64,000 nucleotides of DNA from Chryseobacterium limigenitum (GCF_900114875.1 NZ_FPKW01000003.1:248001-312000), one strand, 5' to 3'; counted from the stretch's first letter, positions 17,597-27,391 are shown. Notes: a model not told the origin generated them from the letters alone. A program made the numbers and translations.

Positions 17597-18757
17597 TTAA
17601 AATCTACTCTGTACCTGAACAATGAATAGATTATTATTGTATTGTGTGGTGTTGGCAATGCTGTGTTTGTATCGGTCGAATTGTACACCCAACTGAATTC
17701 TTGCTCCGTAATTTTTCAGGAATTCAAGCCCAAACATTGGAGTGATCGTCTGTCTTGGATTTGAATTTAATCTGAAATTAGTATCCAAATACTCATATCG
17801 ACAAGACAATTCGAAGGCACTTAAATTTCTGTGATTGATTTCATACCGCAAATTGGGAAGAAAGTAAGCTCCTCGAATTAAGTATTCATCGGGGTTGTCG
17901 GGTCTGATTTCTGGCGCAACGGCAAAATACAAAGGGTGATTGGTTCCCTGTTTTCCTTCCAATTGCATGTCAAGGCTCCATTTTGAACCAAAATTGACCA
18001 GTGAATTGAAATCAACTCCTACAGCATATATTTTTTTGCCGAAAACCTCACCAATACCTCCGTTTATGCCTAAATTAAGATTGTATTTTTTAGCTAAACC
18101 AAAAACCAGTCTTGTAGAGTATTGTTTTCCGTCATCATTATCATTGACCTGATTTTTCCCGTTTCCATTAACAACTGAGACTGCGTATTGAAAAGGGATT
18201 TTACCTAATTCAAGCTGTCCTGTTGCGGAAATTCCGATCTGGAAGCTCGTCCAGCCTAGTTTTCCGAATTCTGTGTATTGATTTGACCAGTCCAACGATT
18301 TAATGATGTCGATAGGATAGGTTTCCTCAATACCGAACCAAGGTCTGAATTGTCCGACTGTAAAAGCTAATTTTGGGTTAAAAGTGTATTTTAAATAAGC
18401 ATTTTCGAGAACTCTGCTTTTGGGATCATTTTTGAAATCAGCTAAATTGGCCAAAGCAACAACTTCCGTACGCTTGCTGATCTGCGCCCGAACCTGAACC
18501 CTCATGTATTTCACCATGAAATTATTATTGGTTCCCGAGCCGTCATTATGATGAAGTCCGTTTACATCCACATCTTTATTCATACCAACCAGATATCTTG
18601 CCTGAAAAAGACCTTTGATCTGAAGTTGAGGATATTTTACATTGTCTTCCGTTTCTTGTTTGGAGTGAAGAGAGTCCTGAGTCTGGGCATTTGCTGAAAA
18701 ATAAAACAGCATAAGACAAATCAGGATATTCATTTTTTTTGTTGAAAAAAAAGTCAT
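17597..18757 (-). CDS. Outer-membrane porin, phosphate-selective porin O/P family
   Basis: A 386-residue beta-barrel with a signal peptide ending SANAQ. The alternating hydrophobic strands, the VGQFRPWFGIEETYPIDII segment and the terminal FIVQVQSRF with its final aromatic residue are typical of the porin O and P group. First gene of the unit with the DASS carrier and SdhCAB, so its cargo is probably dicarboxylates rather than phosphate; this rests on context only. A start at internal Met9 is possible but would remove the two lysines that help the signal peptide. Confidence 0.85.
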   Translation of the reverse strand: MTFFSTKKMNILICLMLFYFSANAQTQDSLHSKQETEDNVKYPQLQIKGLFQARYLVGMNKDVDVNGLHHNDGSGTNNNFMVKYMRVQVRAQISKRTEVVALANLADFKNDPKSRVLENAYLKYTFNPKLAFTVGQFRPWFGIEETYPIDIIKSLDWSNQYTEFGKLGWTSFQIGISATGQLELGKIPFQYAVSVVNGNGKNQVNDNDDGKQYSTRLVFGLAKKYNLNLGINGGIGEVFGKKIYAVGVDFNSLVNFGSKWSLDMQLEGKQGTNHPLYFAVAPEIRPDNPDEYLIRGAYFLPNLRYEINHRNLSAFELSCRYEYLDTNFRLNSNPRQTITPMFGLEFLKNYGARIQLGVQFDRYKHSIANTTQYNNNLFIVQVQSRF

Positions 18758-19236
18758 AGAATTTGTGTTTGTGAGTAATATTATCTTTTTAAGCTAAGAA
18801 TCTGAAGCTTACTGATCAGAGTTCTTTTTGTGAGGAAGTAAAGGGGAAGTTTTTCATATAATATTTTTTTAGATTTAAGTGAAAATTAATCTTGAATTCT
18901 AATTTTATAATCAATGATTTCTAAATGTATTCTTGATTTGGTGATATAAATTTAATGATTTTTGTTTAATTAACATAAAATTTTCAAAGTATAATATGAA
19001 ATTCATGTGAATAATCAGTTATGATGAAGTTAGAATAATTATTAGATATTTTTTTAGTATATCATTAGTGAAAAGGGTTTTAAAAAGTGAATAATGAAAA
19101 TGTTTTTATGCTGATTTAAAGGTGTTTTATGGATGCTATCCTCTGCATTAACGATGTTTTAACGTTTTCAATATTTGATACCACATAGTAATATCGCTTT
19201 AAAAATTTCGTTATATTTGATAGATTAAAGAATTAT
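18758..19236. other. 479-nt divergent intergenic region
   Basis: Very AT-rich, no gene seen. It must hold the promoters for the leftward porin-DASS-sdh unit and the rightward phytochrome unit. One exact -7 element TATATTTG lies at 19212-19219, 17 nt before the phytochrome start. No clear element was found for the leftward unit. Confidence 0.6.
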
Positions 19237-21426
19237 ATGAATTTTGTAGATTGTCATGAAGAGCCCATACATATTCCTGGGTATATACAAAGTTTTGGGT
19301 ATCTGATTGGCATTGATGTAGAATCTCATTCCATTACTTTTTTTAGTCAGAATATTTCCAACATTTTCAGTATTGAGAATGTTGAATTTCTTTATGGTAA
19401 AAAAATAAATGACTTTCCTGAAAGCTTTAAAAGTATCATAGATTCTGATATTTATGATTCATTGCATAAGTTTACAAGAAGGGAGAACGAAACGTATTTT
19501 GATAAAATTTTCGTTGGCGAAAAGGAGTATCATTTTTCTGTTTTCAGAAGTAAAAACCATATTTTTCTTGAATTTGAAGAAGTTTTAGAAAACCCGAACA
19601 AACGTATTTCGAATAAATACGATAATTTTTACATCATTGATAGTGCGCAGGAAATTTGGGAGCAATTATTGAGTACACTTTCAAAAATTGTGAATTATGA
19701 CCGGATGATGGTGTATAAATTCATGCTAGACGGTTCAGGAAAGGTAATTGCAGAAAGAAGAAATGAAAATTTAGAAAGCTATTTGGGGCTTCATTATCCC
19801 GAATCTGATATTCCGAGACAGGCGAGGGAATTATACATGAAAAAAAGGAAGAGGATTTTTAGTGATGTATATTCTGAAACCATTCCGATTTTTAGCAAAA
19901 CAAAACAAAATATAGATCTTACATTTACCGGATCTCGCGGTATGTCGCCTATTCATGGGCAGTATATCAAGAATTCCGGAGCGTCTTCAAGTTTTAGCGT
20001 TTCTATTATTATCGATGATAAACTTTGGGGACTGGTAACGTGTCAAAATTCGGAAGCGAAACACATTGATCTTGAAGACAGGGTACAGGCAGGTATTTTT
20101 ACGGCTTTGGCTTCCAATGCCTATTCATCATTTAAATCTAAAAAAGAGCTTGAGTTCCGTATAAGTTTGGAAGGAAAATCGTCTTATTTGAAATCGGATT
20201 TTCTGAGACATAATACGTTATTTGATTCTTTAGTTGAAAATAAAAAGGATATAAGAGAATTGCCTGAAGCTGATGGTTTGATCATTGTTTCGGATGAAGA
20301 TATTGTTACGGATGGCATTACGCCCGAACGTTCTGTGATTGGAAAAATCATTCATTGGGCACATGAAAATACACAGGAAAGTCTGTACGTAAATCGTAGT
20401 TTCCTTAAAGAATACGGTGAGGAATTAGGCTTGAACGAAAATGCAGCAGGAATCATCATTTATTTTATTGAAAGAAGTAAAAACGAAATGCTGATCTGGT
20501 TCCGAAAAGAGTTTGATGAACATATCAACTGGGCCGGAAATCCCGAAAAACAGATTGGTGTTTTCTCGCAAAACGGCGAAGAAAGGCATATTATTTCTCC
20601 GAGAACTTCTTTTCAGGCTTTCACAGAAAATATTAAAGGAAATTCAAGAAGGTGGAGTTCAAGGAACATCAGCGCGGTACAGGCCGTTCGTGATGTGATT
20701 CTTGAAACTTCCCATAAACAATACAACGCGATCAAAGAATTGAATAATCAGTTGAGAAAAGTGAATGAAGAGCTTGATAGTTTTTCGTACACGATTTCTC
20801 ATGATCTAGGAACACCTTTGACCGTGATGAAGCTTAATGCGCAAATGCTTCTTTCTAATTTTGAAAAAACAGATAAGAATAAAAATAAACTGACTTCCAT
20901 CATCGAAGAAATTGACGGAATGGCAGAAATGATGCACGATGTTCTGCAACTGAGCCGAGCAAAACACAGCGAAATCGAACTTGAAATAGTACAGCCGGCA
21001 AATACTATTAAAAAGATCTCTGATAATGCTAAAATCACTTTTGAAAGTCCGGGAACTGAGATCATCATTAAAGATTGTCCTGAGGTATTGGCAGATAAAA
21101 CGATGATGCATCAGGTATTTTTAAATATCATTAATAACGCAGTGAAATATTCCTCACAACAAGATCTTCCAAGGGTTGAGATTGCAGGATTTGAAGGGGG
21201 TGAAAACATTATTTACAAAATTTCAGATAACGGGATCGGGATTCCTGAAGAGGATAAACACAAGATGTTTAAAATTTTCAACAGAATGGATAATGCGAAA
21301 AAATTTAAAGGAAATGGAGTAGGACTTTCCATTGTTCACAGGATTATGAACAGAATTGGAGGAAATGTTGATTATGAAAGCAATAAAGATGGTACAAGTT
21401 TTATTTTAACGTTCAAAAAGCCTTAA
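19237..21426 (+). CDS. bphP: Bacteriophytochrome histidine kinase
   Basis: A 729-residue red/far-red photoreceptor kinase. The N-terminal PAS_2 has the biliverdin-attachment Cys6 in VDCHEEPIHIPGYIQSFG, the GAF domain has the PESDIPRQARELY motif (family PxSDIP), and the PHY domain carries the tongue PRTSF. A short helix leads to a HisKA domain with His522 in the H-box SHDLGTPL, where the family usually has SHDLxxPL, then an HATPase with DNGIGIPEED and GNGVGLSIV. There is no receiver domain, and no separate response regulator lies nearby. The heme oxygenase that makes the chromophore follows 26 nt downstream. Confidence 0.95.
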   Translation: MNFVDCHEEPIHIPGYIQSFGYLIGIDVESHSITFFSQNISNIFSIENVEFLYGKKINDFPESFKSIIDSDIYDSLHKFTRRENETYFDKIFVGEKEYHFSVFRSKNHIFLEFEEVLENPNKRISNKYDNFYIIDSAQEIWEQLLSTLSKIVNYDRMMVYKFMLDGSGKVIAERRNENLESYLGLHYPESDIPRQARELYMKKRKRIFSDVYSETIPIFSKTKQNIDLTFTGSRGMSPIHGQYIKNSGASSSFSVSIIIDDKLWGLVTCQNSEAKHIDLEDRVQAGIFTALASNAYSSFKSKKELEFRISLEGKSSYLKSDFLRHNTLFDSLVENKKDIRELPEADGLIIVSDEDIVTDGITPERSVIGKIIHWAHENTQESLYVNRSFLKEYGEELGLNENAAGIIIYFIERSKNEMLIWFRKEFDEHINWAGNPEKQIGVFSQNGEERHIISPRTSFQAFTENIKGNSRRWSSRNISAVQAVRDVILETSHKQYNAIKELNNQLRKVNEELDSFSYTISHDLGTPLTVMKLNAQMLLSNFEKTDKNKNKLTSIIEEIDGMAEMMHDVLQLSRAKHSEIELEIVQPANTIKKISDNAKITFESPGTEIIIKDCPEVLADKTMMHQVFLNIINNAVKYSSQQDLPRVEIAGFEGGENIIYKISDNGIGIPEEDKHKMFKIFNRMDNAKKFKGNGVGLSIVHRIMNRIGGNVDYESNKDGTSFILTFKKP

Positions 21427-21452
21427 ATTTGGGAAACTTTTAAAACCTCATT

Positions 21453-22004
21453 ATGGTCTCTGAATATCTTAAACAAAACACCGCAGAATATCACGATGCT
21501 GCCGAGAAACTTTTTAATTCTGACAAAATTTTTAACAAGGTTTTCACTTTAGAAGATTATAAAAAAATTATCAATACCAATTATTTGATGTTGCTTCATT
21601 CTGAAGACAAGATATTCAGCAATCTTTCTGATAAATTTTCTGAGAAACTTCAGTTGGATCAAAGAAAAAAACTTCCTCTTATCGAGAAAGATCTTCAAAA
21701 TTTATCATTAGAAAATCAAAATGCGTCTCATGATCTTGAATTCAGCAACGATTATGAGGCTTTAGGAGCAATGTACGTGATCGAAGGTTCTACTTTAGGT
21801 GGAAATGTGATTGCAAAACAGCTTTCTAAAACGGAAGGTTTTGATAAGGTAACCTTTAATTTCTTCGGATGTTATCAGGAAAATACAGGGTCGATGTGGA
21901 AGAGTTTCAAAGAAGTTTTAGATACGGAAGTTACGGAGGAAAATTATAACGAAGTGTTATCAGGTGCTAAAAAATTATATACGTTTTTACTAAACGTAAA
22001 TTAA
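21453..22004 (+). CDS. bphO: Biliverdin-producing heme oxygenase
   Basis: A 183-residue soluble heme oxygenase that opens heme to biliverdin, CO and iron. The proximal heme ligand is probably His14 (NTAEYHDAAEKL), and the distal helix glycines are in YVIEGSTLGGNVI. The length is in the normal range. Adjacency to the bacteriophytochrome, same strand and 26-nt gap, says it supplies the chromophore rather than mainly serving iron acquisition. Confidence 0.92.
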   Translation: MVSEYLKQNTAEYHDAAEKLFNSDKIFNKVFTLEDYKKIINTNYLMLLHSEDKIFSNLSDKFSEKLQLDQRKKLPLIEKDLQNLSLENQNASHDLEFSNDYEALGAMYVIEGSTLGGNVIAKQLSKTEGFDKVTFNFFGCYQENTGSMWKSFKEVLDTEVTEENYNEVLSGAKKLYTFLLNVN

Positions 22005-22228
22005 GATCATCCAAAAAATCTAAATGTTACATTGTAGATAATAAGCCTGTTTAAGCGCATCATGAAAGGCAAATAAGAACATATAAGTTCAAAAAATATT
22101 TGATTTTTATTCTTTTGCAGATTTGTGTTTTCAAAATAGATAAACTTGAAACAGTTTAATAATAGCTTTTGTTTTTTTACGGTTAAAATAAAAAATTTTA
22201 ACCAAGTACAATATAAACTCATGAAAAA

Positions 22229-22259
22229 TTGCTCAATTTTTCAGGAATTGTTAAATTTG
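22229..22259 (+). promoter_or_regulatory. Promoter of mdh (TTG-N20-TAAATTTG)
   Basis: TTG at 22229-22231 and TAAATTTG at 22252-22259 fit the Bacteroidota housekeeping promoter. A palindrome GAAAAATTG-CT-CAATTTTTC (22223-22242) overlaps the -33 element and could be a terminator for the upstream unit or an operator. Confidence 0.65.
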
Positions 22260-22311
22260 GGAGTCAAAAAATTGAAACTAAACAACAAATAAATTTAAAT
22301 AAGTATACATT

Positions 22312-23238
22312 ATGAAAGTAACTGTAGTAGGTGCAGGCGCTGTAGGAGCGAGTTGTGCAGAATACATCGCAATGAAAGACTTCTGTTCAGAAGTAGTTTT
22401 AGTAGACATTAAAGAAGGATTTGCGGAAGGTAAAGCAATGGATTTGATGCAGACAGCATCTCTTAACGGATTCGATACCAAAATTACCGGAACAACAGGA
22501 GATTACAGCAAAACTGCAGGTTCTCATGTAGCGGTTATCACTTCAGGGATTCCTAGAAAACCTGGAATGACAAGAGAAGAATTAATAGGTATCAACGTAG
22601 GAATCGTAAAAGACGTTACTGCAAACCTGGTAAAACATTCTCCGGAAGTAATCATCATCGTGGTTTCTAACCCAATGGATACTATGGCGTATTTGGTACA
22701 CAAAACTTCAGGACTTCCTAAGCACAAGATCATCGGTATGGGTGGTGCTTTAGATTCTGCAAGATTCCAGTACAGATTGGCTGAAGCTTTAGAAGCTCCG
22801 ATTTCTGACGTAAACGGAATGGTAATCGCTGCTCACAGTGATACAGGAATGCTTCCTCTATTGAGCAAGGCTACAAGAAACGGAGTTCCTGTAACTGAAT
22901 TCCTTGACGAAGAGCAACAAAAATATGTAATCGAAGAAACTAAAGTAGGAGGTGCTACTCTTACTAAATTATTAGGAACTTCTGCTTGGTATGCGCCAGG
23001 TGCGGCTGTTTCTGTAATGGTTCAGGCAATTGCATGCGACCAGAAGAAAATGATCCCTTGTTCATTAATGCTTGAAGGTGAATACGGTCAAAACGATATC
23101 TGTCTTGGTGTTCCTGCTATCATCGGGAAAAACGGGGTAGAAAAGATCGTTAACATCACATTGACTGCTGACGAGCAATTGAAATTCGCTGAAGCTGCCA
23201 ATGCAGTAAGAGAAGTGAATGGTGATTTGAAGTTTTAA
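22312..23238 (+). CDS. mdh: Malate dehydrogenase
   Basis: NAD-dependent oxidation of malate to oxaloacetate in the TCA cycle; cytoplasmic, 308 residues. Visible are the Rossmann GAGAVGASCAEYI, the mobile-loop arginines in GIPRKPGMTREEL, VVSNPMDTMAYL and the catalytic histidine in IAAHSDTGMLPL. It belongs to the LDH-like MDH group (MDH3 type) common in Bacteroidota. Strong codon use and a canonical promoter fit high expression. A GC-rich terminator follows. Confidence 0.96.
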   Translation: MKVTVVGAGAVGASCAEYIAMKDFCSEVVLVDIKEGFAEGKAMDLMQTASLNGFDTKITGTTGDYSKTAGSHVAVITSGIPRKPGMTREELIGINVGIVKDVTANLVKHSPEVIIIVVSNPMDTMAYLVHKTSGLPKHKIIGMGGALDSARFQYRLAEALEAPISDVNGMVIAAHSDTGMLPLLSKATRNGVPVTEFLDEEQQKYVIEETKVGGATLTKLLGTSAWYAPGAAVSVMVQAIACDQKKMIPCSLMLEGEYGQNDICLGVPAIIGKNGVEKIVNITLTADEQLKFAEAANAVREVNGDLKF

Positions 23239-23258
23239 TTATCGAACTTTATATATTG

Positions 23259-23283
23259 AAACCGCGCCCGAAGGGCGCGGTTT
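23259..23283 (+). terminator. Intrinsic terminator of mdh
   Basis: AAACCGCGCCC and GGGCGCGGTTT form a perfect 11-bp stem with a GAA loop, followed by T residues. It starts 20 nt after the stop. Confidence 0.93.
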
Positions 23284-23371
23284 TTATTTGTATTATTCAG
23301 TGAAAAATTAATTTCTAGTTTTTGCTCTTCTAGTTTTTTAGCGGTTTTAAAAACTTGAAGCATATATAGGT

Positions 23372-24340
23372 TTATTTTGAAGTGATTTTATATATTCTTT
23401 TCCATTCATGAATAGGTTGGGAGAAAGAAACTGAATAATTTTGGCTGGCAATACCAATATTGAATCCTGAACTTACAACAACACTTAAAATATCCTCCTC
23501 TTTATCATAAACATTGCTGTTAATGAATGTTTCCACTGCTTTTCTGAGCTCAGGGTTGTTGGTGTTATTTTCTAGATTATCTTCAGATTTCAAATTTTTA
23601 TTTACTTTACTGAATATGGTGTAAGTTAAACGTTTATTTTCTGAATTGTCTAATAGATTATAATTCATCGTAATGCTTGCATTTGAAATATGATCCTGAT
23701 TTGAAATCTCTTCATATACAGGAACCAATTTTTGAAGTTGCGTATTACTATTTAAACTATAGATTGAAGTTGCCATAACAATCAAAAATATTCCTCCTGT
23801 AATATAAAAAGAAAGTTTTTTTATGGTAGGCATGAAAGAAACTTCATTATTCCTATATTCCTGAACAACATATGTTTTCACAACAATATCGTGTAAGGAC
23901 TGTCGTGTTTCTTTATTAAAGATATAAAATACTATGATCCCAAGACCAACAGTAAAAATGATGATTCCCTGAATGATTGAAATAATTGAAAATGTATGTG
24001 AGCCCGGAATTTTAAATCCATTCAGAAAAAAGGGTGTTGTATAAACCAATGCTCTGATAAAAGAAGTTTTTAAACTGACAGGGTTTCCGCTGATATCACT
24101 AACCTGAATGCTCATCATTTTCTTACCAAAAGTTTGCCCATTATGAAGATTAGAATTTAGGATTGAAAAGTAAGCTAGTGAAATGAACCATCCGATTAAT
24201 TTTGCATTTTCTCCCAGTGAAATAAAGAAGTTGTTGAAAATCAGACCTAATATATATCCGAATACTCCAAGAATTAGAGAGTCGATTAACAATGCCCAGA
24301 TTCTTGACCAAAATTTGGATAGAAATAAATTATTTTCCAT
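23372..24340 (-). CDS. RDD family membrane protein
   Basis: A 322-residue inner-membrane protein. The N-terminal 160 residues form an RDD domain: a first helix with RIWALLIDSLILG, a second with LGLIFNNFF, the NLHNGQTFGKKMMSIQV linker, a third helix with RALVYTTP. A fourth hydrophobic helix lies near residues 180-205, after which about 120 residues (strand-rich, YSLNSNTQL to the end) probably face the periplasm. Function unknown; some RDD proteins are sodium/proton exchangers, but this one carries an extra periplasmic tail. Its neighbours give no clue. Confidence 0.8.
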   Translation of the reverse strand: MENNLFLSKFWSRIWALLIDSLILGVFGYILGLIFNNFFISLGENAKLIGWFISLAYFSILNSNLHNGQTFGKKMMSIQVSDISGNPVSLKTSFIRALVYTTPFFLNGFKIPGSHTFSIISIIQGIIIFTVGLGIIVFYIFNKETRQSLHDIVVKTYVVQEYRNNEVSFMPTIKKLSFYITGGIFLIVMATSIYSLNSNTQLQKLVPVYEEISNQDHISNASITMNYNLLDNSENKRLTYTIFSKVNKNLKSEDNLENNTNNPELRKAVETFINSNVYDKEEDILSVVVSSGFNIGIASQNYSVSFSQPIHEWKRIYKITSK

Positions 24341-24458
24341 GTTTTTTTGCTTTTAAGATGGCAAATGTAATGAAAGGTTTTAATAATACTCTATACTGTT
24401 TTCAAAATACTGCCATTTGATCCCAAACGATTGGTAGTAATAGATAATAGCATAAATC

Positions 24459-25415
24459 TTAATTAAAAGACTGCCTAAACTCCAACGGCGAAACATTAGT
24501 CTTATTCTTAAACAATTTGCTGAAAGACTGTGGATGCTCAAATCCTAATTCATACGCAATTTCGCTCACAGACAATTGAGTGGTCGATAATTTTTCCTTT
24601 GCTTTTTCGATCAGTTTTTCGTGAATATGCTGTTGAGTGCTTTGTCCGGTTAAAACTTTTAACAATCCGGTTAAATAGCTTGCCGAAACATTCAATTGAT
24701 TGGCAACAAATTGTACCGAAGGAAGGCCTTTTGTGATCAGATCTTCATTATTAAAATAATCGGCTAATAATTTTTCTAATGAATCAAGAATTTTATGATT
24801 GGAAATTTTTCTTGTAATGAATTGTCTTTGATAAAAGCGTTCAGCGTAATTCAACAACGTTTCAATCTGAGAAATAATAATATTTTGACTGAATTGATCA
24901 ATATTCGAATGATATTCGTTTTGAATATTCTGGACAACATTTTTAACTACATCTTCTTCCTTTTCGGAAAGAAATAAAGCTTCTTTCACGGAATAATTAA
25001 AATATTCATATTGCTTAATGGTTTTGGTTAAAGAAGTATTCCAGAAAAAATCGGGATGAATAAGTAAGATCCACCCCGTATGTTTTGCCTGTAAAGTTGT
25101 ATCCGGATCAAGAGTAATCCCAAAAACCTGCCCGGGAGCCATAAAAAACATTACGCCTTCATCAAAATCATATTCCTGCTGACCGTATTTTATTTTCGCA
25201 TTCGAAGTTCTTTTGATAGAGATTGAATAAAAATCTAAAATCCAGCTCAGTTCTTTAATATCAGGATCATGACTGATCGTGCTGTAATCTATAACACTGA
25301 TAAGCGGATGCTCAGGTTTCGGAAGTCCACGGAATTGGTGGAATTCACTGATGGTTTTGAGTCTGATAGGCTGTTTCATTGCTACTAAGTTAATTATTTT
25401 CGGAGATTTCGACAT
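24459..25415 (-). CDS. AraC-family transcriptional regulator
   Basis: A 318-residue regulator (or 306 from Met13 at 25379, which also fits family starts). The first 190 residues form a cupin-like sensor region (EGVMFFMAPGQVFG, GWILLIHPDFF). The C-terminal about 100 residues carry two helix-turn-helix motifs: VQFVANQLNVSASYLTGLLK and the second SEIAYELGFEHPQSFSKLFK, followed by the family NVSPLEFR. Cytoplasmic DNA binding. The next leftward gene upstream is the NmrA-family oxidoreductase, a plausible target, but no operator could be recognised. Confidence 0.9.
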   Translation of the reverse strand: MSKSPKIINLVAMKQPIRLKTISEFHQFRGLPKPEHPLISVIDYSTISHDPDIKELSWILDFYSISIKRTSNAKIKYGQQEYDFDEGVMFFMAPGQVFGITLDPDTTLQAKHTGWILLIHPDFFWNTSLTKTIKQYEYFNYSVKEALFLSEKEEDVVKNVVQNIQNEYHSNIDQFSQNIIISQIETLLNYAERFYQRQFITRKISNHKILDSLEKLLADYFNNEDLITKGLPSVQFVANQLNVSASYLTGLLKVLTGQSTQQHIHEKLIEKAKEKLSTTQLSVSEIAYELGFEHPQSFSKLFKNKTNVSPLEFRQSFN

Positions 25416-25572
25416 CGGAAAATGGAGCGTTAAGAAAATTAGAATTTAATCGGTTAAAAAATTCCCATTGTTTGAAGTGCAAGACGAATTTAGAATCGAA
25501 GACCTGATAATGAATTCGCACAAGTTTTGGGAATTTTAGGATTAAGTTTTAATTTTTAGCGGAAGTTTCCAA

Positions 25573-25604
25573 GTCTTGAATTTTTGTTTCTTTTGTTTCA
25601 AGAC
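25573..25604 (-). terminator. Hairpin after the NmrA-family gene
   Basis: GTCTTGAA and TTCAAGAC pair around a 16-nt loop, just past the stop of the leftward gene. No long T run, so a weak candidate. Confidence 0.4.
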
Positions 25605-25613
25605 AAAAGAAAA

Positions 25614-26516
25614 TTAGCTACTTTGATATAATTTGGCAAAATCCTTAGCAAAATCCTTTACTTTAACATTTCCTAAAACAGGTCTGTTTTTATAATAATC
25701 TTCATATAAAACTCCGTTTCCTCTGGCTGTGTTCATTTCTACAAAACCTTCAGCTGTTTTGGGATTCATTCCGGCATTGATCATACCGTTTAATAAATCT
25801 TCATCAGCAACTGTTAACCATTTCAGTTCGGGATTTCCGATGGCTTCACCTAGAGTTTTTGCAATTTCATTGGGTGAAATTTCTTCACTTGCAATGTAAC
25901 GAACTTCTCTTCCGTTAAACGGTTTCTCGATCTCTTCTGCAATGACAGAGGCAATATCCAATGGCGAAACCCAAGGTTCTTTTTCATTTCCACCATAGTT
26001 TTGGATAATCAAATTCTGTGATTTAATAGTCGGAATAAAAGAATACATATTGTAATAAAAGCCAACCGGACGCATAAATTTAATGGAAACATCTTGTGGA
26101 AGCTCATTCAAAACCTGTTCTATATTGTAATGAAAGGCAAGAATGCCGTTTCCGTTTGGAAGATGGGCTCCAATACTGCTGAGGTGAACAATGTTTTTCA
26201 CTCCCGATTTTTCAAAAGCTTCTTTGTAATTTTTTCCGATCTGAGTATTAGCTTCGATAAAATCGATGTTATGATCAAAGAAAACGCCCGCATTTAATGC
26301 TTCCATGGCATAAACTATATCTGCACCTGTAAATGTTTTGGTTAAAAAATCTACATTTTCCATAGAACCAATTGCAGCTTTAGCACCCAAAGCTTCAATT
26401 TCTGGCTGTCTTTCTGTATTGGTACTTACAACAGTAACCGAATGTCCTTTGCTTACTAATTCTTTAGTCAGTGGCTTGCTGATATTTCCCAAAGAGCCTG
26501 TTACGATAATTTTCAT
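25614..26516 (-). CDS. NmrA/NAD(P)-binding atypical SDR oxidoreductase
   Basis: A 300-residue protein with an N-terminal dinucleotide-binding loop VTGSLGNISKPL, which fits the atypical SDR pattern, followed by VVSTNTERQPE and an AKAAIGSMENVDFL segment. A later NIVHLSSIGAH strand occupies the active-site region, without the classical YxxxK, as in NmrA/QOR2-like members. These proteins act as NAD(P)H sensors or quinone/azo reductases. Between AraC and SDR/TetR regulators, so likely part of a stress or xenobiotic response; the substrate is unknown. Confidence 0.85.
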   Translation of the reverse strand: MKIIVTGSLGNISKPLTKELVSKGHSVTVVSTNTERQPEIEALGAKAAIGSMENVDFLTKTFTGADIVYAMEALNAGVFFDHNIDFIEANTQIGKNYKEAFEKSGVKNIVHLSSIGAHLPNGNGILAFHYNIEQVLNELPQDVSIKFMRPVGFYYNMYSFIPTIKSQNLIIQNYGGNEKEPWVSPLDIASVIAEEIEKPFNGREVRYIASEEISPNEIAKTLGEAIGNPELKWLTVADEDLLNGMINAGMNPKTAEGFVEMNTARGNGVLYEDYYKNRPVLGNVKVKDFAKDFAKLYQSS

Positions 26517-26603
26517 TTTAACTTGTTTTTTATTGAAACAAAATTCCGTAATTTCTGATGAGCAGATGTAGCCGAATCTACTTTTTGTGTAGTCAAAAAA
26601 AAC

Positions 26604-26627
26604 AGCTCCATCATTTTTGATAGAGCT
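26604..26627 (-). terminator. Intrinsic terminator after the SDR gene
   Basis: Read leftward, a 10-bp stem with one G-U pair closes an AAAA-type loop, followed by eight T residues. Confidence 0.82.
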
Positions 26628-26653
26628 TATTTATTTTTTTAACCAAACTCGAG

Positions 26654-27391
26654 TTAATTATTAAAAGTAGCAAAAGCCCCTTCTGTAGATGCGAAGAAAT
26701 TGTTGTAGACTAAATCTGTATCTCCTACACGAACTTCATAAATGTTTTCCTGAAGTGCTTTTACAAGGTCACTGGCAACATCAGAAGCCGGAATCCCGTT
26801 TTCTTTACCTCCAATTTCTGCGGAGAAATCTGTGGCAACTAAGGGCGGCATCAATTCAAAAACTTTTACATTGGTATCTTTTGCCAATTCGTATCTCAAC
26901 AATCTGGTGTGAGAGTGAAGCGCTGCTTTCGAATCCGAATACGTTGGTAGATGAGATCCGGGAACAAGACCAACAATTGATGAAACATTTACGATTGCCG
27001 CTTCATTTTGTTCTTTTAACAGAGGAAGAAATTTTTCTGAGAGTCTGATTGGCGCGAAATAATTGGTTGTAAATTCTGCCAATGCTTTATCATGTGCATT
27101 TCCATCGTTCGCAATATTGTAAACGTAGGCATTTCCTGCATTATTGATCAAAATATTCAACCCTCCGAAGGTTGTTTTTACTTCTTCGAATAATCTGCTG
27201 ACATCATTTTCATTCGTAATATCAGCCTGAATTGTGAATACATTTTCTAAATCTTTCGCTGCGGTGTCTAATTTTTCTTTATTTCTTCCGACAATGATAA
27301 TTTTATTTGCCGGACTTAATGCTTTTGCAATTTCTAAACCGATTCCTGAACCTCCGCCAGTAATTAAGATTGTGTTGCCTGTAATGTTCAT
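26654..27391 (-). CDS. Short-chain dehydrogenase/reductase (DltE-like)
   Basis: A 245-residue classical SDR: NAD(P)-binding ITGGGSGIGLEIAK near the N-terminus, NNAGNAYVYN, and the catalytic Ser-Tyr-Lys arrangement in VNVSSIVG and YSDSKAAL. The C-terminal part fits the DltE-like group of unknown substrate. Regulated by the adjacent TetR-family protein: a 24-bp palindrome nearly identical to the one upstream of the tetR gene lies in the gap before this gene. The stop is followed by a good terminator. Confidence 0.9.
   Translation of the reverse strand: MNITGNTILITGGGSGIGLEIAKALSPANKIIIVGRNKEKLDTAAKDLENVFTIQADITNENDVSRLFEEVKTTFGGLNILINNAGNAYVYNIANDGNAHDKALAEFTTNYFAPIRLSEKFLPLLKEQNEAAIVNVSSIVGLVPGSHLPTYSDSKAALHSHTRLLRYELAKDTNVKVFELMPPLVATDFSAEIGGKENGIPASDVASDLVKALQENIYEVRVGDTDLVYNNFFASTEGAFATFNN

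Noticed and set aside
22007..22222. 71-codon minus-strand frame upstream of mdh
   Set aside because: AT-rich chance frame in the mdh promoter region.
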